From positions 1 to 11,838 of the forward strand of contig RXOD01005956.1 in the NCBI GenBank assembly GCA_005223375.1: 11,838 bases of DNA, written 5' to 3'. Position numbers and translations under genes: made by a program. Under the pieces are notes generated by a model. It had not been told where the DNA came from. It was given only the letters and a program-made list of their open reading frames with translations, and searched no databases. This DNA is from Amoebophrya sp. AT5.2 (lineage: Eukaryota; Sar; Dinophyceae; Syndiniales; Amoebophryaceae). This document shows positions 1 to 7,823 of the stretch, piece after piece. The stretch's first letter is position 1, and the number at the start of each line of letters is the position of its first letter.

Positions 1-22
1 TTACCAGCTGGTCCGCTCATAG

Positions 23-3000
23 CACTCCCTTGACCAGTTTGTGTACTACTACCAGCTGCAGGAGTGCAAGCGCTTGCTGTGTTGCCGAGATTTGAAGAGC
101 TTGGAGGACGAGCGGAGGAGATACGAGGAGGAGGAAAAGCTGCGGAGGAAAAGGAAAGGCCCGCAGTGGGACCCGCCGGCGGATTTGGTGGCGGCCGCAG
201 CGGAGATGGCGGCACAGCTGGAGAAAGCAAGCAAGTTCTCGCAGATGTGTGCAGAAAACAGGGAAGAAGCGATCGCGAGCGAGAAAAACAGCCCAGAAAA
301 CTCGCCCGAAGGAGAAAAGCGAGGCCTGCGGGGCGGAAGAAGTGGCGTCTCATCTGGTACGAACAAGAGAGGGGCGAGAGCAGCTCTGATCACGTCCGCG
401 AATGCCGGAAACCAGCAAACGCTGACTAGTAGAGGAGGTGGCGCAGGCCGCAGTGGCAGCGACCACTTTGTCAACGAGCTGCAACTAGCTACGGATGCGG
501 GCTTCGCGACGGCGGAGCGCCACCTCGAAAAGCTAGACGAGTTGATCACCAACACGCTCGTGTGGAGCTTTTTGCGGCACCCGGAAGACGTCGTGGTACT
601 ACAGAAGAACGGGGGTGGGATGCTTGGTTCGGGTTCACGCTCCAGTCTCGAGGACTGGCGCCCGCTCCGGGACTCGCTTATCGCGCAAGAAAACGTGGAC
701 ATGTCGCTTGATTCCTGGCAGCTTGTAGAGCAGGTCGGAAGGCGGTTGAGCGTCACAGGCGTCTTGGAGAAAGAGGTGTCGGGTGGTGCTGTGATCTTCG
801 ATAGTGCCGACGTTGCAGCGATCGACGCGTCGCCGTCAAGTAGAGCTCGAGGCGCAGCAGGCGCGTCTTCGTCCTCGGCATCGGCGGCAGCGAAGAAACA
901 AACTGGGACGATAGTGAAGCAAGCATCTCCTGCAGGCGCCTCGGCTTCGTCAGCCAGCCCGAGGGCTCGGCATCGAAAGGCTATTGCCGACCAGCAGTCC
1001 AAAACCAAGACCTTTGAGCCGGATTTGTCTTCCGCATCGGCTTCAAGCTCGACGACGGCAGGGGGGAGTAGTCGCACCTCTGCCGCCTCCTCCTCGTCGA
1101 GTGGCAGCGCTTCCGATTCGTCCTCTTCCGAGACGATTTCCGCCCAGGAAGCCCAGCGTATATCGAAACGACTGCAATGGGGCCTCCCCGTGGACGACGA
1201 AGAGCTGGCGGCAGTCTTCGATACAGCAAGGCACGGCGCGGCTCTGAAAAAGGTATTAGCCCCGGCATCAGCAGGCACGGTGAACCGGGCCTCGTTCTCG
1301 GGAACGTCCTCGCGCGAGAGCTCAGAGGGCTCCGACGGAGGCGGGCGTCAGAACGGCAAGAGCAACTTCTACGCCTTTGCGCACCACATCAACGGCACGA
1401 GGAACAAGAGCCGGGGGCAGCACCAGAACCAGTACCACGCACCAGCCTTAGTGCAGCCCCCCTTTTTGCAGCACGCGTCCACTTCCTCGCTGACGCACTC
1501 GCTGAGCTGCCTGGACGGAACGCAGAACCTCTGGCTCGTGAAGCCGGTGGACACCTGCAGGGGGATTGGGATCCAAGTGCTGCGGGATTTTCGCCAGATA
1601 CTCCTGTTTTCGAAGACCCAGTCGTCGACCGGGTCGGGCGGTCCGAAGGGCGGTCGGGGCTACCGAGACTACATACGCGGCCCTGGAACGCTGTCGGGGT
1701 CTTCAACCGGAAACGGTACTGCGGGCGGACCAGGTGTCGGGGGAGCGGCCGCTGCCGGTAGCGGGAGCTTCGCAAATTCGATTGCGCTCGCCACTACAGG
1801 AGTTGCGGCAGGAGCAGAAACTTCAAATTGGGACGTTAAATCTGCTTCCTCTAGAGGTGGAGCCGGCGGTAGTTCGTCCTCAACGGGTCCGTTTTCGTCG
1901 GGAGCAGCTGTTGCCGCAAAAAGAACGCTGAAACTTGACAAAAAGCCCGACCTGTTTGCCGATCTTCAGCAGGGCTTCCACGACCACTATCACGACGACA
2001 ACTTTTCGGCAGATGACGGCACTTTGGTATTCAATCACCTGGGCGTGGCGATCGGGCATGTGGCCGACGAGCACCGGGACAACATGTTCAACCGCGCCGT
2101 CTCTGCATCTCCAAAGGCCAAATTCCGCTCTGCCGTGCAAAAAGCAGTCACCTGGGCGGACGAGACACCCACCGAAACGAACGGCAAGCTCGCGGCTGGC
2201 AAAAGTGGAAGAGGTGGGGTCGCGGCAACTACATCGTCTGCGTCGGCACATGCCGGCAGCCCCACGACCGCTGCTGCTGGATCACGATCTCCGGGCGGCC
2301 GCAAAAAAGACCGCGTTGAGAACAAATCCCTCTCTCCGAACGCGCAGCGCCGGAACGCGGGACTGAGTATCTCCCAGTTCCTGCAGGCCATGGACGAGAA
2401 GGAGGAGCGGCGGATTCGGCACAAGTGGAAGTCGCCATTTGTGAACAAAATCCTGCAGAACCCGCTGGCCAAGAACCGGACACCGATCGGGATGGGCACG
2501 TGGCGGTACCTGACGCAGAAGTACATCGAGAAGCCGTACTTGATAGAGCACGACGGCTTCTCGGCGCGAGACGACTATATTTGGGGGGGGATCTGGGGCG
2601 ATCATTTGGGGACCTCCGCGGCTTCTAGCGGGACGGCTGCGCCGCGGGCTGGGAGCGGCAAACAGCAGCAGAGGCAGCAGGAAAGTACTAGCTCGCTGTA
2701 CGGCTTTGGGCAAGAAACGAACAGTGCTGGGTCGTTGAAGACGCGGAAGTACAAGTTCGACATACGGCAGTGGGTTTTGGTCACAGCGTTCTCGGAACCG
2801 CACCTGCGGGCGTGGTTCTACGAGGACTGTTACCTGCGATTCGCGACCCACCCGTTTGCGCCGGAAGGGGATGAGGTCGACGAAACCGCTACCCCTGCGA
2901 ATGTTGGCGTCGTCGGAGCAGGAGCTGCACAAGATGGTGACCACCAAAGCACCCATCTGCCGCACATAAGCGGAGGTGGAGCTGCAGCTTCTACCGCGGC

Positions 3001-3979
3001 AGCAGATGGAACAAACAATGCCAATTATACCAGAAAACCTTCCACCTTCTCCTTCGCGGCGGCAGTGTCAGCGGCCACAGCGCAAGCGTCGACTTCGAGC
3101 GGAGGCGCCCGAAAGGCGAAGTTTCTCTCGGGCGCGGCGGATCGCGACAACTTCATGCATCTAACGAACAACGCGATTGTGAAGAACACGAACGATATTA
3201 AGGACTTTGACGTGGACAAGACCATGTGGCACAGTGACCGGTTCGCTACGTACCTAGAGCAGAGGCGGTCGAACATGGATATCCGATTGCGCGGAAGCTT
3301 TTACAACGCCAGCACCGGTTTCTCGAACAAATCGCCGTCACCTCGACGGGACTCGTCCGCTTCGACTTCTAACGTGGGGGAACGACGTTCCCCGACGACG
3401 AGTAGCAAGAATAATTCCCCCTTGTTTGGCTCAACATCATCGTCTTTCGCACCGGGCAAGAGCGGGAGCAACTCCATCGACGGCCAGCCGCTGACCTGGC
3501 GCAACATCAAGTGGCAAATGAAGCGGCTCGTGTGGATCAGCCTGCAGGCTGCGGCGGGAAAAATCAAGGAGCGGCGGAACTCGTTCGAGGTTTTCGGCTA
3601 CGATTTTATGGTGGATGCGACGGGAAAGGTGTGGCTGATAGAGGTGAACTCGAACCCGGATCTGAGCTACTCGACGAGCACGACGCGGGACCTGGTGCCG
3701 CTGATGCTGGCCGACGCGGCGCAGGTGGTGTTCGGCGAAGAGAAGTTTCCGTGCGCGGACAGCTGCAGCGACAACGCGCTTGCAAAGTACTCCCTGCTGC
3801 AACACGGTGTGCGAAACACCGGCAGTGCGGCCGCGGTGGCATCCTCGACGTTGGGAAGTAGCGGGGCCTCCTCGAGCAATCTTCAGCAGGGGGCAGCCGC
3901 GAGCCTCGGGAGCCTCGACCCCGGCGGAAGCCCTGGACGACAGAGTGGCAACGTGGCCGGAGGGAAGAACAGGTACTGA
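23..3979 (+). CDS. Tubulin tyrosine ligase-like (TTLL) family ligase, 5' partial
   Basis: This is an ATP-grasp ligase of the TTL/TTLL family, which adds Tyr, Glu or Gly to tubulin tails in axonemes and cytoplasmic microtubules. Residues are numbered from the GTG at 41. Visible family blocks are NLWLVKP (496-502, ATP-binding Lys501) followed by CRGIGI; QKYIEKPYLI (826-835); FDIRQWVLV (906-914); YLRFATHPF (931-939); HLTNNA (1040-1045); and FGYDFMVD...WLIEVNSNP, with Asp1188, Glu1201 and Asn1203 matching the Mg/ATP ligands. Ser/Ala/Gly-rich stretches separate these blocks, so the domain spans about 740 residues instead of roughly 300-400. The N-terminus is highly charged (about 20-40). An in-frame TAG at 20-22 ends in AG, so I infer an exon starting near 23, with earlier exons outside the window; the first in-frame ATG is at 206. 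The gene ends in tandem stops TGA TAA. Block style recalls ciliate genes annotated as TTLL3/TTLL10-like, but glutamylase versus glycylase cannot be decided. Confidence 0.88.
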   Translation, partial: HSLDQFVYYYQLQECKRLLCCRDLKSLEDERRRYEEEEKLRRKRKGPQWDPPADLVAAAAEMAAQLEKASKFSQMCAENREEAIASEKNSPENSPEGEKRGLRGGRSGVSSGTNKRGARAALITSANAGNQQTLTSRGGGAGRSGSDHFVNELQLATDAGFATAERHLEKLDELITNTLVWSFLRHPEDVVVLQKNGGGMLGSGSRSSLEDWRPLRDSLIAQENVDMSLDSWQLVEQVGRRLSVTGVLEKEVSGGAVIFDSADVAAIDASPSSRARGAAGASSSSASAAAKKQTGTIVKQASPAGASASSASPRARHRKAIADQQSKTKTFEPDLSSASASSSTTAGGSSRTSAASSSSSGSASDSSSSETISAQEAQRISKRLQWGLPVDDEELAAVFDTARHGAALKKVLAPASAGTVNRASFSGTSSRESSEGSDGGGRQNGKSNFYAFAHHINGTRNKSRGQHQNQYHAPALVQPPFLQHASTSSLTHSLSCLDGTQNLWLVKPVDTCRGIGIQVLRDFRQILLFSKTQSSTGSGGPKGGRGYRDYIRGPGTLSGSSTGNGTAGGPGVGGAAAAGSGSFANSIALATTGVAAGAETSNWDVKSASSRGGAGGSSSSTGPFSSGAAVAAKRTLKLDKKPDLFADLQQGFHDHYHDDNFSADDGTLVFNHLGVAIGHVADEHRDNMFNRAVSASPKAKFRSAVQKAVTWADETPTETNGKLAAGKSGRGGVAATTSSASAHAGSPTTAAAGSRSPGGRKKDRVENKSLSPNAQRRNAGLSISQFLQAMDEKEERRIRHKWKSPFVNKILQNPLAKNRTPIGMGTWRYLTQKYIEKPYLIEHDGFSARDDYIWGGIWGDHLGTSAASSGTAAPRAGSGKQQQRQQESTSSLYGFGQETNSAGSLKTRKYKFDIRQWVLVTAFSEPHLRAWFYEDCYLRFATHPFAPEGDEVDETATPANVGVVGAGAAQDGDHQSTHLPHISGGGAAASTAAADGTNNANYTRKPSTFSFAAAVSAATAQASTSSGGARKAKFLSGAADRDNFMHLTNNAIVKNTNDIKDFDVDKTMWHSDRFATYLEQRRSNMDIRLRGSFYNASTGFSNKSPSPRRDSSASTSNVGERRSPTTSSKNNSPLFGSTSSSFAPGKSGSNSIDGQPLTWRNIKWQMKRLVWISLQAAAGKIKERRNSFEVFGYDFMVDATGKVWLIEVNSNPDLSYSTSTTRDLVPLMLADAAQVVFGEEKFPCADSCSDNALAKYSLLQHGVRNTGSAAAVASSTLGSSGASSSNLQQGAAASLGSLDPGGSPGRQSGNVAGGKNRY

Positions 3980-4775
3980 TAAGATGGACAGGAGATCATT
4001 TATGTGTTCACGATCTTGTTCTTCTTCACGACCACGGACTCTTTTGGCAGGTGACCCCCGCGTCCGTTGTGTCCTGCTGTAGCTTGCGGTAGCTCTCAAG
4101 TTCAGAGATCAGCACACTTTTTACTTCGATCTTTCCCAACAATGAATTATTAACGCAAAATTTCAGCGACTCTCCTTCCGCGTCGACTCGAGTTGCGCAC
4201 TTGCCGGGGGCGGCGCGGGTAACCCGCACGCTAGAGCGGACGGAGCGGGAAGAGTTCCTCGATACCATTGCTGGGAGTCACCGACAGAGCAGGAGGGTGG
4301 GGAGGTTCACCTTGATGATGCCACAGGAATGGGACATTACAATCCCTCAGGTCTTCCGAGAAGACTGAAGGCGGCAAACCTCCGAGAGGCTCAATGAATG
4401 TCACTAGAAAAGACCTCCATGAACTTTTTCCGTCTATAATGTTGGTGGTCCAGGAACAAATGAGACGCTCCGAGAGAAATGCATTCTGCGAGAAGCGTAG
4501 CGACAGTGCGTAGCAGTAGCAGAACAGGAAGAAACATGTAGCGTGCTGTTAGCTATTAAAAAGAAGCAAAGACGCCGTCGGTGGAGCCTGAAAGAAAGTC
4601 GGTTGTGCTTGTGGTGGTTCGCGTCAGATCGGTTTCGAAAAAGCATCAGCACGGAAAGGGAGTCGTTTTTTCACGTATTCTGATAGATGTAAACGTTTCT
4701 GTTCAACTACGTGAGAAGTGTGAGATGAGAGCGCGAGTTTCCGGACAGCCATGCTCCGGAGGAAGTTCGTCGCAT

Positions 4776-4801
4776 CACTGATCTTGCTTTTCATTCCCCA
4801 G
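4776..4801 (+). promoter_or_regulatory. Candidate 3' splice site or trans-splice acceptor for gene 2
   Basis: A branch-point-like CACTGATC is followed by a pyrimidine-rich run ending in CCCCAG at 4801. The ACTGATCTT here is repeated just before the 3' end of the first intron of the downstream gene (ACTGATCTTCCACAG), which supports a real splice signal. It could be the end of a 5' UTR intron or, if this is a dinoflagellate, the spliced-leader addition site. The transcript would then start at 4802. Confidence 0.4.
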
Positions 4802-4837
4802 GGCCAGGAGGGTAGCCGCGCACGGCTCTGATAGGGT

Positions 4838-4861
4838 TTGTCGTTGACTGATCAACGACAA
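4838..4861 (+). repeat. Perfect 10-bp inverted repeat (hairpin)
   Basis: The left arm TTGTCGTTGA (4838-4847) and right arm TCAACGACAA (4852-4861) are exact reverse complements around the loop CTGA. It begins 36 bases after the candidate acceptor, so it would form a stem-loop near the start of the gene 2 mRNA leader. The loop and lack of a bulge do not fit an iron-responsive element. No function is assigned. Confidence 0.6.
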
Positions 4862-5075
4862 CTTCGAAGAAAAGCAGTTTCACTTGTAAAACAACAACTG
4901 CTGTGAGAGACTCACCCGAGCACGCTACAACCTGAACACAAACTGACACTCACAACCTCATTCTCGAAAACCAAAAAGTGAAGAAGTTCCTAGCGAGAAG
5001 GCAAGTACAACTCGAGAGGCCCCGCTTGTACCAAAGAACAATCCGACGTACCTGAAAAAACACAACGAAACGAAA

Positions 5076-6353
5076 ATGGCAGCCGCCGTCGAATTTCCCG
5101 ACGATAGCGGCAACATCGTCACCTTCACGGTGACGCGGGGGACTACCTGCATCCTCACCGCGGGTCCCACCGCGCACTATCTGGTGGAGAATTACGACGG
5201 ACCCGTCACTTTCAACCACTTAACACACACGGTCAGCGACGGCATCCGGGAGTTCCAATGTGGCTGCTCCGAGGAGGACCTTCAGGAGTTGCTGAAGGCG
5301 CTGCGGGAGCTACTCGGAGACCAGTTCGAGGAGTACAACCGGGACTTAGGTTTCGTCGAGACGAGCGACGGTACTTTAGAAGTTGTTGGAAACTCGACTG
5401 ACTTTTTTTTGTTTGTATGACTAGGTATGGAAATTTGGAATTTATGGAAATTTTGCTGGAAGCAGAAGCAAGTTCGCGGGAACGAAAGTTGGACACTCGA
5501 CGAGACGAAGACCATCGATTTATTGCTAAGGAGGAGCTACTTATATATAATTTAAACTTACTGATCTTCCACAGGCGAAATCATTCTCGTCTCCGACGCG
5601 AGCGCGCTAATGACCGAGGACGAAATTTCGTTTTGTTCGGATCGAGATGAGCCGGCCACCGCCGACGAGTTTTCGTTCTGCAGTGAGGAGTCCACGCCGC
5701 GGATGTTCGCTTACGACCCCGCGCAGCGCGCGCCTGCTTCCTCCGCCACGGCAACCTCCACCCAAAGCGACTGCGAAGTGGTGGGCTGCCAGATCAACTG
5801 CGCCGCGGGAAATCTACTGCGAACGCCGCAAAAGGACGGCGAAAAAATATGCGAAAAAGAAGCCTACTGCATCGGTACTAAATCAATGAGAGCTAGACTT
5901 TTAGGGTAAGAAAGTACAGGCATACAATCTGAATCTCAGAGAGCAACTACAGCAATGTTTGATTGCAGAACAATACCTAAGCGTAAGGTAAGCAGCCACA
6001 ATGGCATCCATGATCAATGACTGAACCGAAATCGAGTGCAAGGCGTTTCGCTGTGCGACCCCCACTGGAAATTCCTACTTTCCACAGGCGTCCTCCACGC
6101 GGAAACGCCGATCGACGTGGATCTTCTTCTGCAGAACAAGGGGAAGGACGCCTGGCCCGCCAACACGCACTTAACCTGCGTCGCTGGCAGCGGCTTCGGC
6201 GTGCCGGAGATGAAACTCGACCGCGTCGCCCCGGGAGAGATGATCTCCCTGAGCATGAAAGGTTTGGGCAAGGAGCAGCTCGCGGAGTCGTACTGGAGCC
6301 TCACGGACGGCCTAAGGCTGTTCGGCCCGCTCCTCTACATGACGCAGATCTAG
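5076..6353 (+). CDS. FW (NBR1-like Ig-type) domain protein, three exons, 286 aa
   Basis: I join 5076-5370, 5575-5874 and 6088-6353 (861 nt). The start has A at -3 and G at +4. Exon 3 (residues 199-286) reads as an FW domain, the beta-sandwich of NBR1-type selective-autophagy receptors and ILRUN: LLLQNKGKDAWP (211-222), VAPGE (245-249), SYWSLTDGLRLFG (266-278) and a final LLYMTQI. Trp221 and Trp268 remain, but the signature Trp positions near 211-213 and 281-282 are Leu or Tyr. Residues 44-111 may be a diverged PB1-like fold: VTFNHLTHT, GIREFQC, helix SEEDLQELLKALREL and an acidic SDGEIILVSD (97-106). PB1 plus FW is the NBR1 plan, but no ZZ finger, UBA or clear LIR is seen. Exon 2 holds a twice-repeated DE(I/F)SFCS and several Cys. 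The FW call is fairly firm; PB1 and any autophagy role are inference. Confidence 0.75.
5371..5574 (+). other. Intron 1 of the FW-domain gene (204 nt)
   Basis: It runs from GTACTTTAG to CTTCCACAG and splits a Gly codon (G/GC, phase 1, residue 99). Removing it joins two open frames into a smooth TSD-G-EII. A branch-like ACTGAT lies about 10 bases before the acceptor. The donor lacks the usual A at +4 and G at +5. It contains an eight-T run at 5403-5410 and is AT-rich relative to the exons. Confidence 0.75.
5875..6087 (+). other. Intron 2 of the FW-domain gene (213 nt)
   Basis: It runs from GTACTAAAT to TTTCCACAG and also splits a GGC Gly codon in phase 1 (residue 199). It shares CGGTACT across the donor junction and the 11-mer TTCCACAGGCG across the acceptor junction with intron 1. 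It separates the linker exon from the FW-domain exon. A possible branch site is the CTGA near 6022, with weaker options nearer the acceptor. Confidence 0.75.
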
Positions 6354-7476
6354 GAAGGCTGGCTATGGAAAGCGGCGGGCGCGGCAGTGGTAAAAGTGCC
6401 ACAGACTTTGACTAACTATGCTGTCTGAAGAAGAATCAATCCTGGACGAAATAAAAAGAGCGATATTTGCCGGACGGATTGCCCTTGTTGCAACAGACGA
6501 ATTTTGACGTCCCCAACGCGAACGTGACCTCGCCGGCCATAGTAGTGCGAGCAACTACGCAGCAGGTGGAGCGCTAGAGGAGAGTCGCGTATATGAACTT
6601 GACCTTGCGGTTGATGCTCACTATGGATTCATTGGCGTTGGTTTCACGACTTTGCGGAATTGGAAACAAAGCCTCGGAATACAGAAGGGCGCAGTAGATT
6701 GAAGTTGTGCAGTAGTTAAAACCAAGCAGGTACGTCGTGAAGGCAGCTGGACATCGTCCACAGTAGCAGTACCGAAGACCACCCTTGTTTTCCTATTTCT
6801 TGCATGACAGTGAGTGCCGACGCGTACTTGCTGCGGGCGCGATCCGTTGTTTACTTTTACAAAGAGGACTGTGCTGGCCCGATGGAGTACAGTTTACCTT
6901 TACCACTGGTGGTTACTATATTGATTCATCATTGCTGCCTTGTGCCAGGCGCACAGGCAAGAAGCAGAACTCATCGGTGCTACAATTTTACCTGGTGGTT
7001 CGTATAGAAGTCGGAGGAAAATCTTTAAACGAACGAGACAGGCCATATGAGCCTGAAACTAATCGGCTAGTCCTAGTTCATTGTCCTATGCATGTTGATT
7101 TTCAGAATGCCAGTTCGAGTCATGAGAGCCGCGACGAAGCTGTGGGCAGAAAAAAAGACCAGAGGATAACACCCAATCGAAAGCGGTCGTGTGCGCGGGC
7201 ACTCCTCGAGACGGCAAACTACGAAATAAAGGCAGACAAAATGCAGTCTCACCAAATCTACACTCGCCTGCCGAGACAGAGGGCGAAATATGTCTACGGC
7301 AAGATCTAATTTCAGAAATGTTCGCCGCCCCGCACCCTTTGATTGAGTAAGCGAGAGCAGCGTCTTTGGTTCTCCAGGAGGTGGCTCTTTGCACAAACGG
7401 AAAAGTGTACTCTTAGAGGTCAAGTAGCGAATGGAAACGACAACGGCGGCCGATGCAGCAGTCGAGTGAACGGAGT

Positions 7477-7575
7477 CAGAGCGATGAGTGCTAAATCTTC
7501 ATGATAGCTTATTTTGCTTATGCAGAGCGATGAGTGCTAAATCTTCATGATAGATTATTTATTATTTTGCTTATG
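7477..7575 (+). repeat. Two-copy tandem repeat, 46 and 53 bp
   Basis: Copy 1 is 7477-7522 and copy 2 is 7523-7575. Both start CAGAGCGATGAGTGCTAAAT and end TTATTTTGCTTATG. They differ by one substitution and by a 7-bp ATTATTT expansion in copy 2. A truncated third start (CAGAT) follows. Each unit boundary reads TTTTGCTTATGCAG, which resembles a 3' splice site. It sits 250 bases upstream of the next start codon. Confidence 0.85.
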
Positions 7576-7730
7576 CAGATTGTGATTGATTCGCCGGGCA
7601 CTGCCTGCTGCTTACACAAATTCCAATTCGTGACAGCACTGAAACGAAGTGCGGAACCCCCGCCTGCCTCTGCGCCTGGATTCGCGAAAAAAAAAACTCC
7701 AACGTAGGACCTAAGGGACTATATCCGATA

Positions 7731-7745
7731 GATTTTTACTTTTAG
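7731..7745 (+). promoter_or_regulatory. Candidate 3' splice or trans-splice acceptor for gene 3
   Basis: GATTTTTACTTTTAG ends at 7745, 78 bases before the start codon of the peroxiredoxin-like gene. The pyrimidine tract followed directly by TAG is typical of an acceptor. It could close a 5' UTR intron or serve spliced-leader addition. There is no transcript evidence. Confidence 0.35.
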
Positions 7746-7823
7746 GCCGTTCTCGCATCACGGCCTTCAACGGCAAGATCTGGCTCCAGTTCATAGGAGC
7801 AAAAGCAAGCCGATCTCGCAACA

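Larger units (their letters stand above)
3980..5075 (+). other. Spacer between genes 1 and 2 plus probable gene 2 leader
   Basis: No convincing coding exon is seen on either strand. The first part should be the 3' UTR of the TTLL gene; I see no AATAAA signal there. The last 274 bases, from 4802, are probably the 5' leader of the FW-domain gene, because a strong acceptor-like site ends at 4801. A perfect hairpin lies at 4838-4861. A reverse-strand frame at 4026-4268 looks vaguely protein-like but matches nothing I recognise. Confidence 0.6.
6354..7823 (+). other. Spacer between genes 2 and 3
   Basis: No supported gene. AATAAA at 6450-6455, 97 bases after the stop of gene 2, could be a polyadenylation signal if this lineage uses one. 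The longest open frame (6785-7309, + strand, 174 codons) has no recognisable domain, repeats or coding-like composition, and I do not call it. The stretch also holds a tandem repeat at 7477-7575, a ten-A run at 7687-7696 and an acceptor-like pyrimidine tract ending at 7745. Confidence 0.55.

Noticed and set aside
49..1278. Long reverse-strand open frame (409 codons) opposite the TTLL gene
   Set aside because: It is a shadow of the GC-rich + strand coding frame: Ser/Ala/Pro-rich, no domain, and overlaps a gene with clear TTL motifs downstream in the same frame.
2583..2590. Run of eight G in the TTLL gene as a possible frameshift or assembly error
   Set aside because: Conserved TTL blocks on both sides are in the same frame, so no shift is needed.
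3425..3434. TTTGGCTCAA, similar to the 3' end of the dinoflagellate spliced leader
   Set aside because: It lies inside the TTLL coding frame, only ten bases match, and no donor or leader context follows.
4026..4268. Reverse-strand 80-codon frame with a fairly protein-like middle
   Set aside because: No recognisable family, no splice partners visible, and it overlaps the probable 3' UTR of gene 1. It could be an exon remnant, but support is too thin.
4434..4439. TATAAT as a possible promoter element
   Set aside because: A bacterial-type box has no meaning in an intron-bearing nuclear locus, and the site is 640 bases from the next start codon.
6893..7008. Imperfect repeat of TTTACC..TGGTGGTT..TATA in the spacer
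   Set aside because: Only about 17 similar bases with gaps; within what chance allows in 1.5 kb.
6785..7309. 174-codon + strand frame in the spacer between genes 2 and 3
   Set aside because: No domain, no GC-rich third positions like the real genes, mixed composition, and overlapped by other open frames of similar quality.
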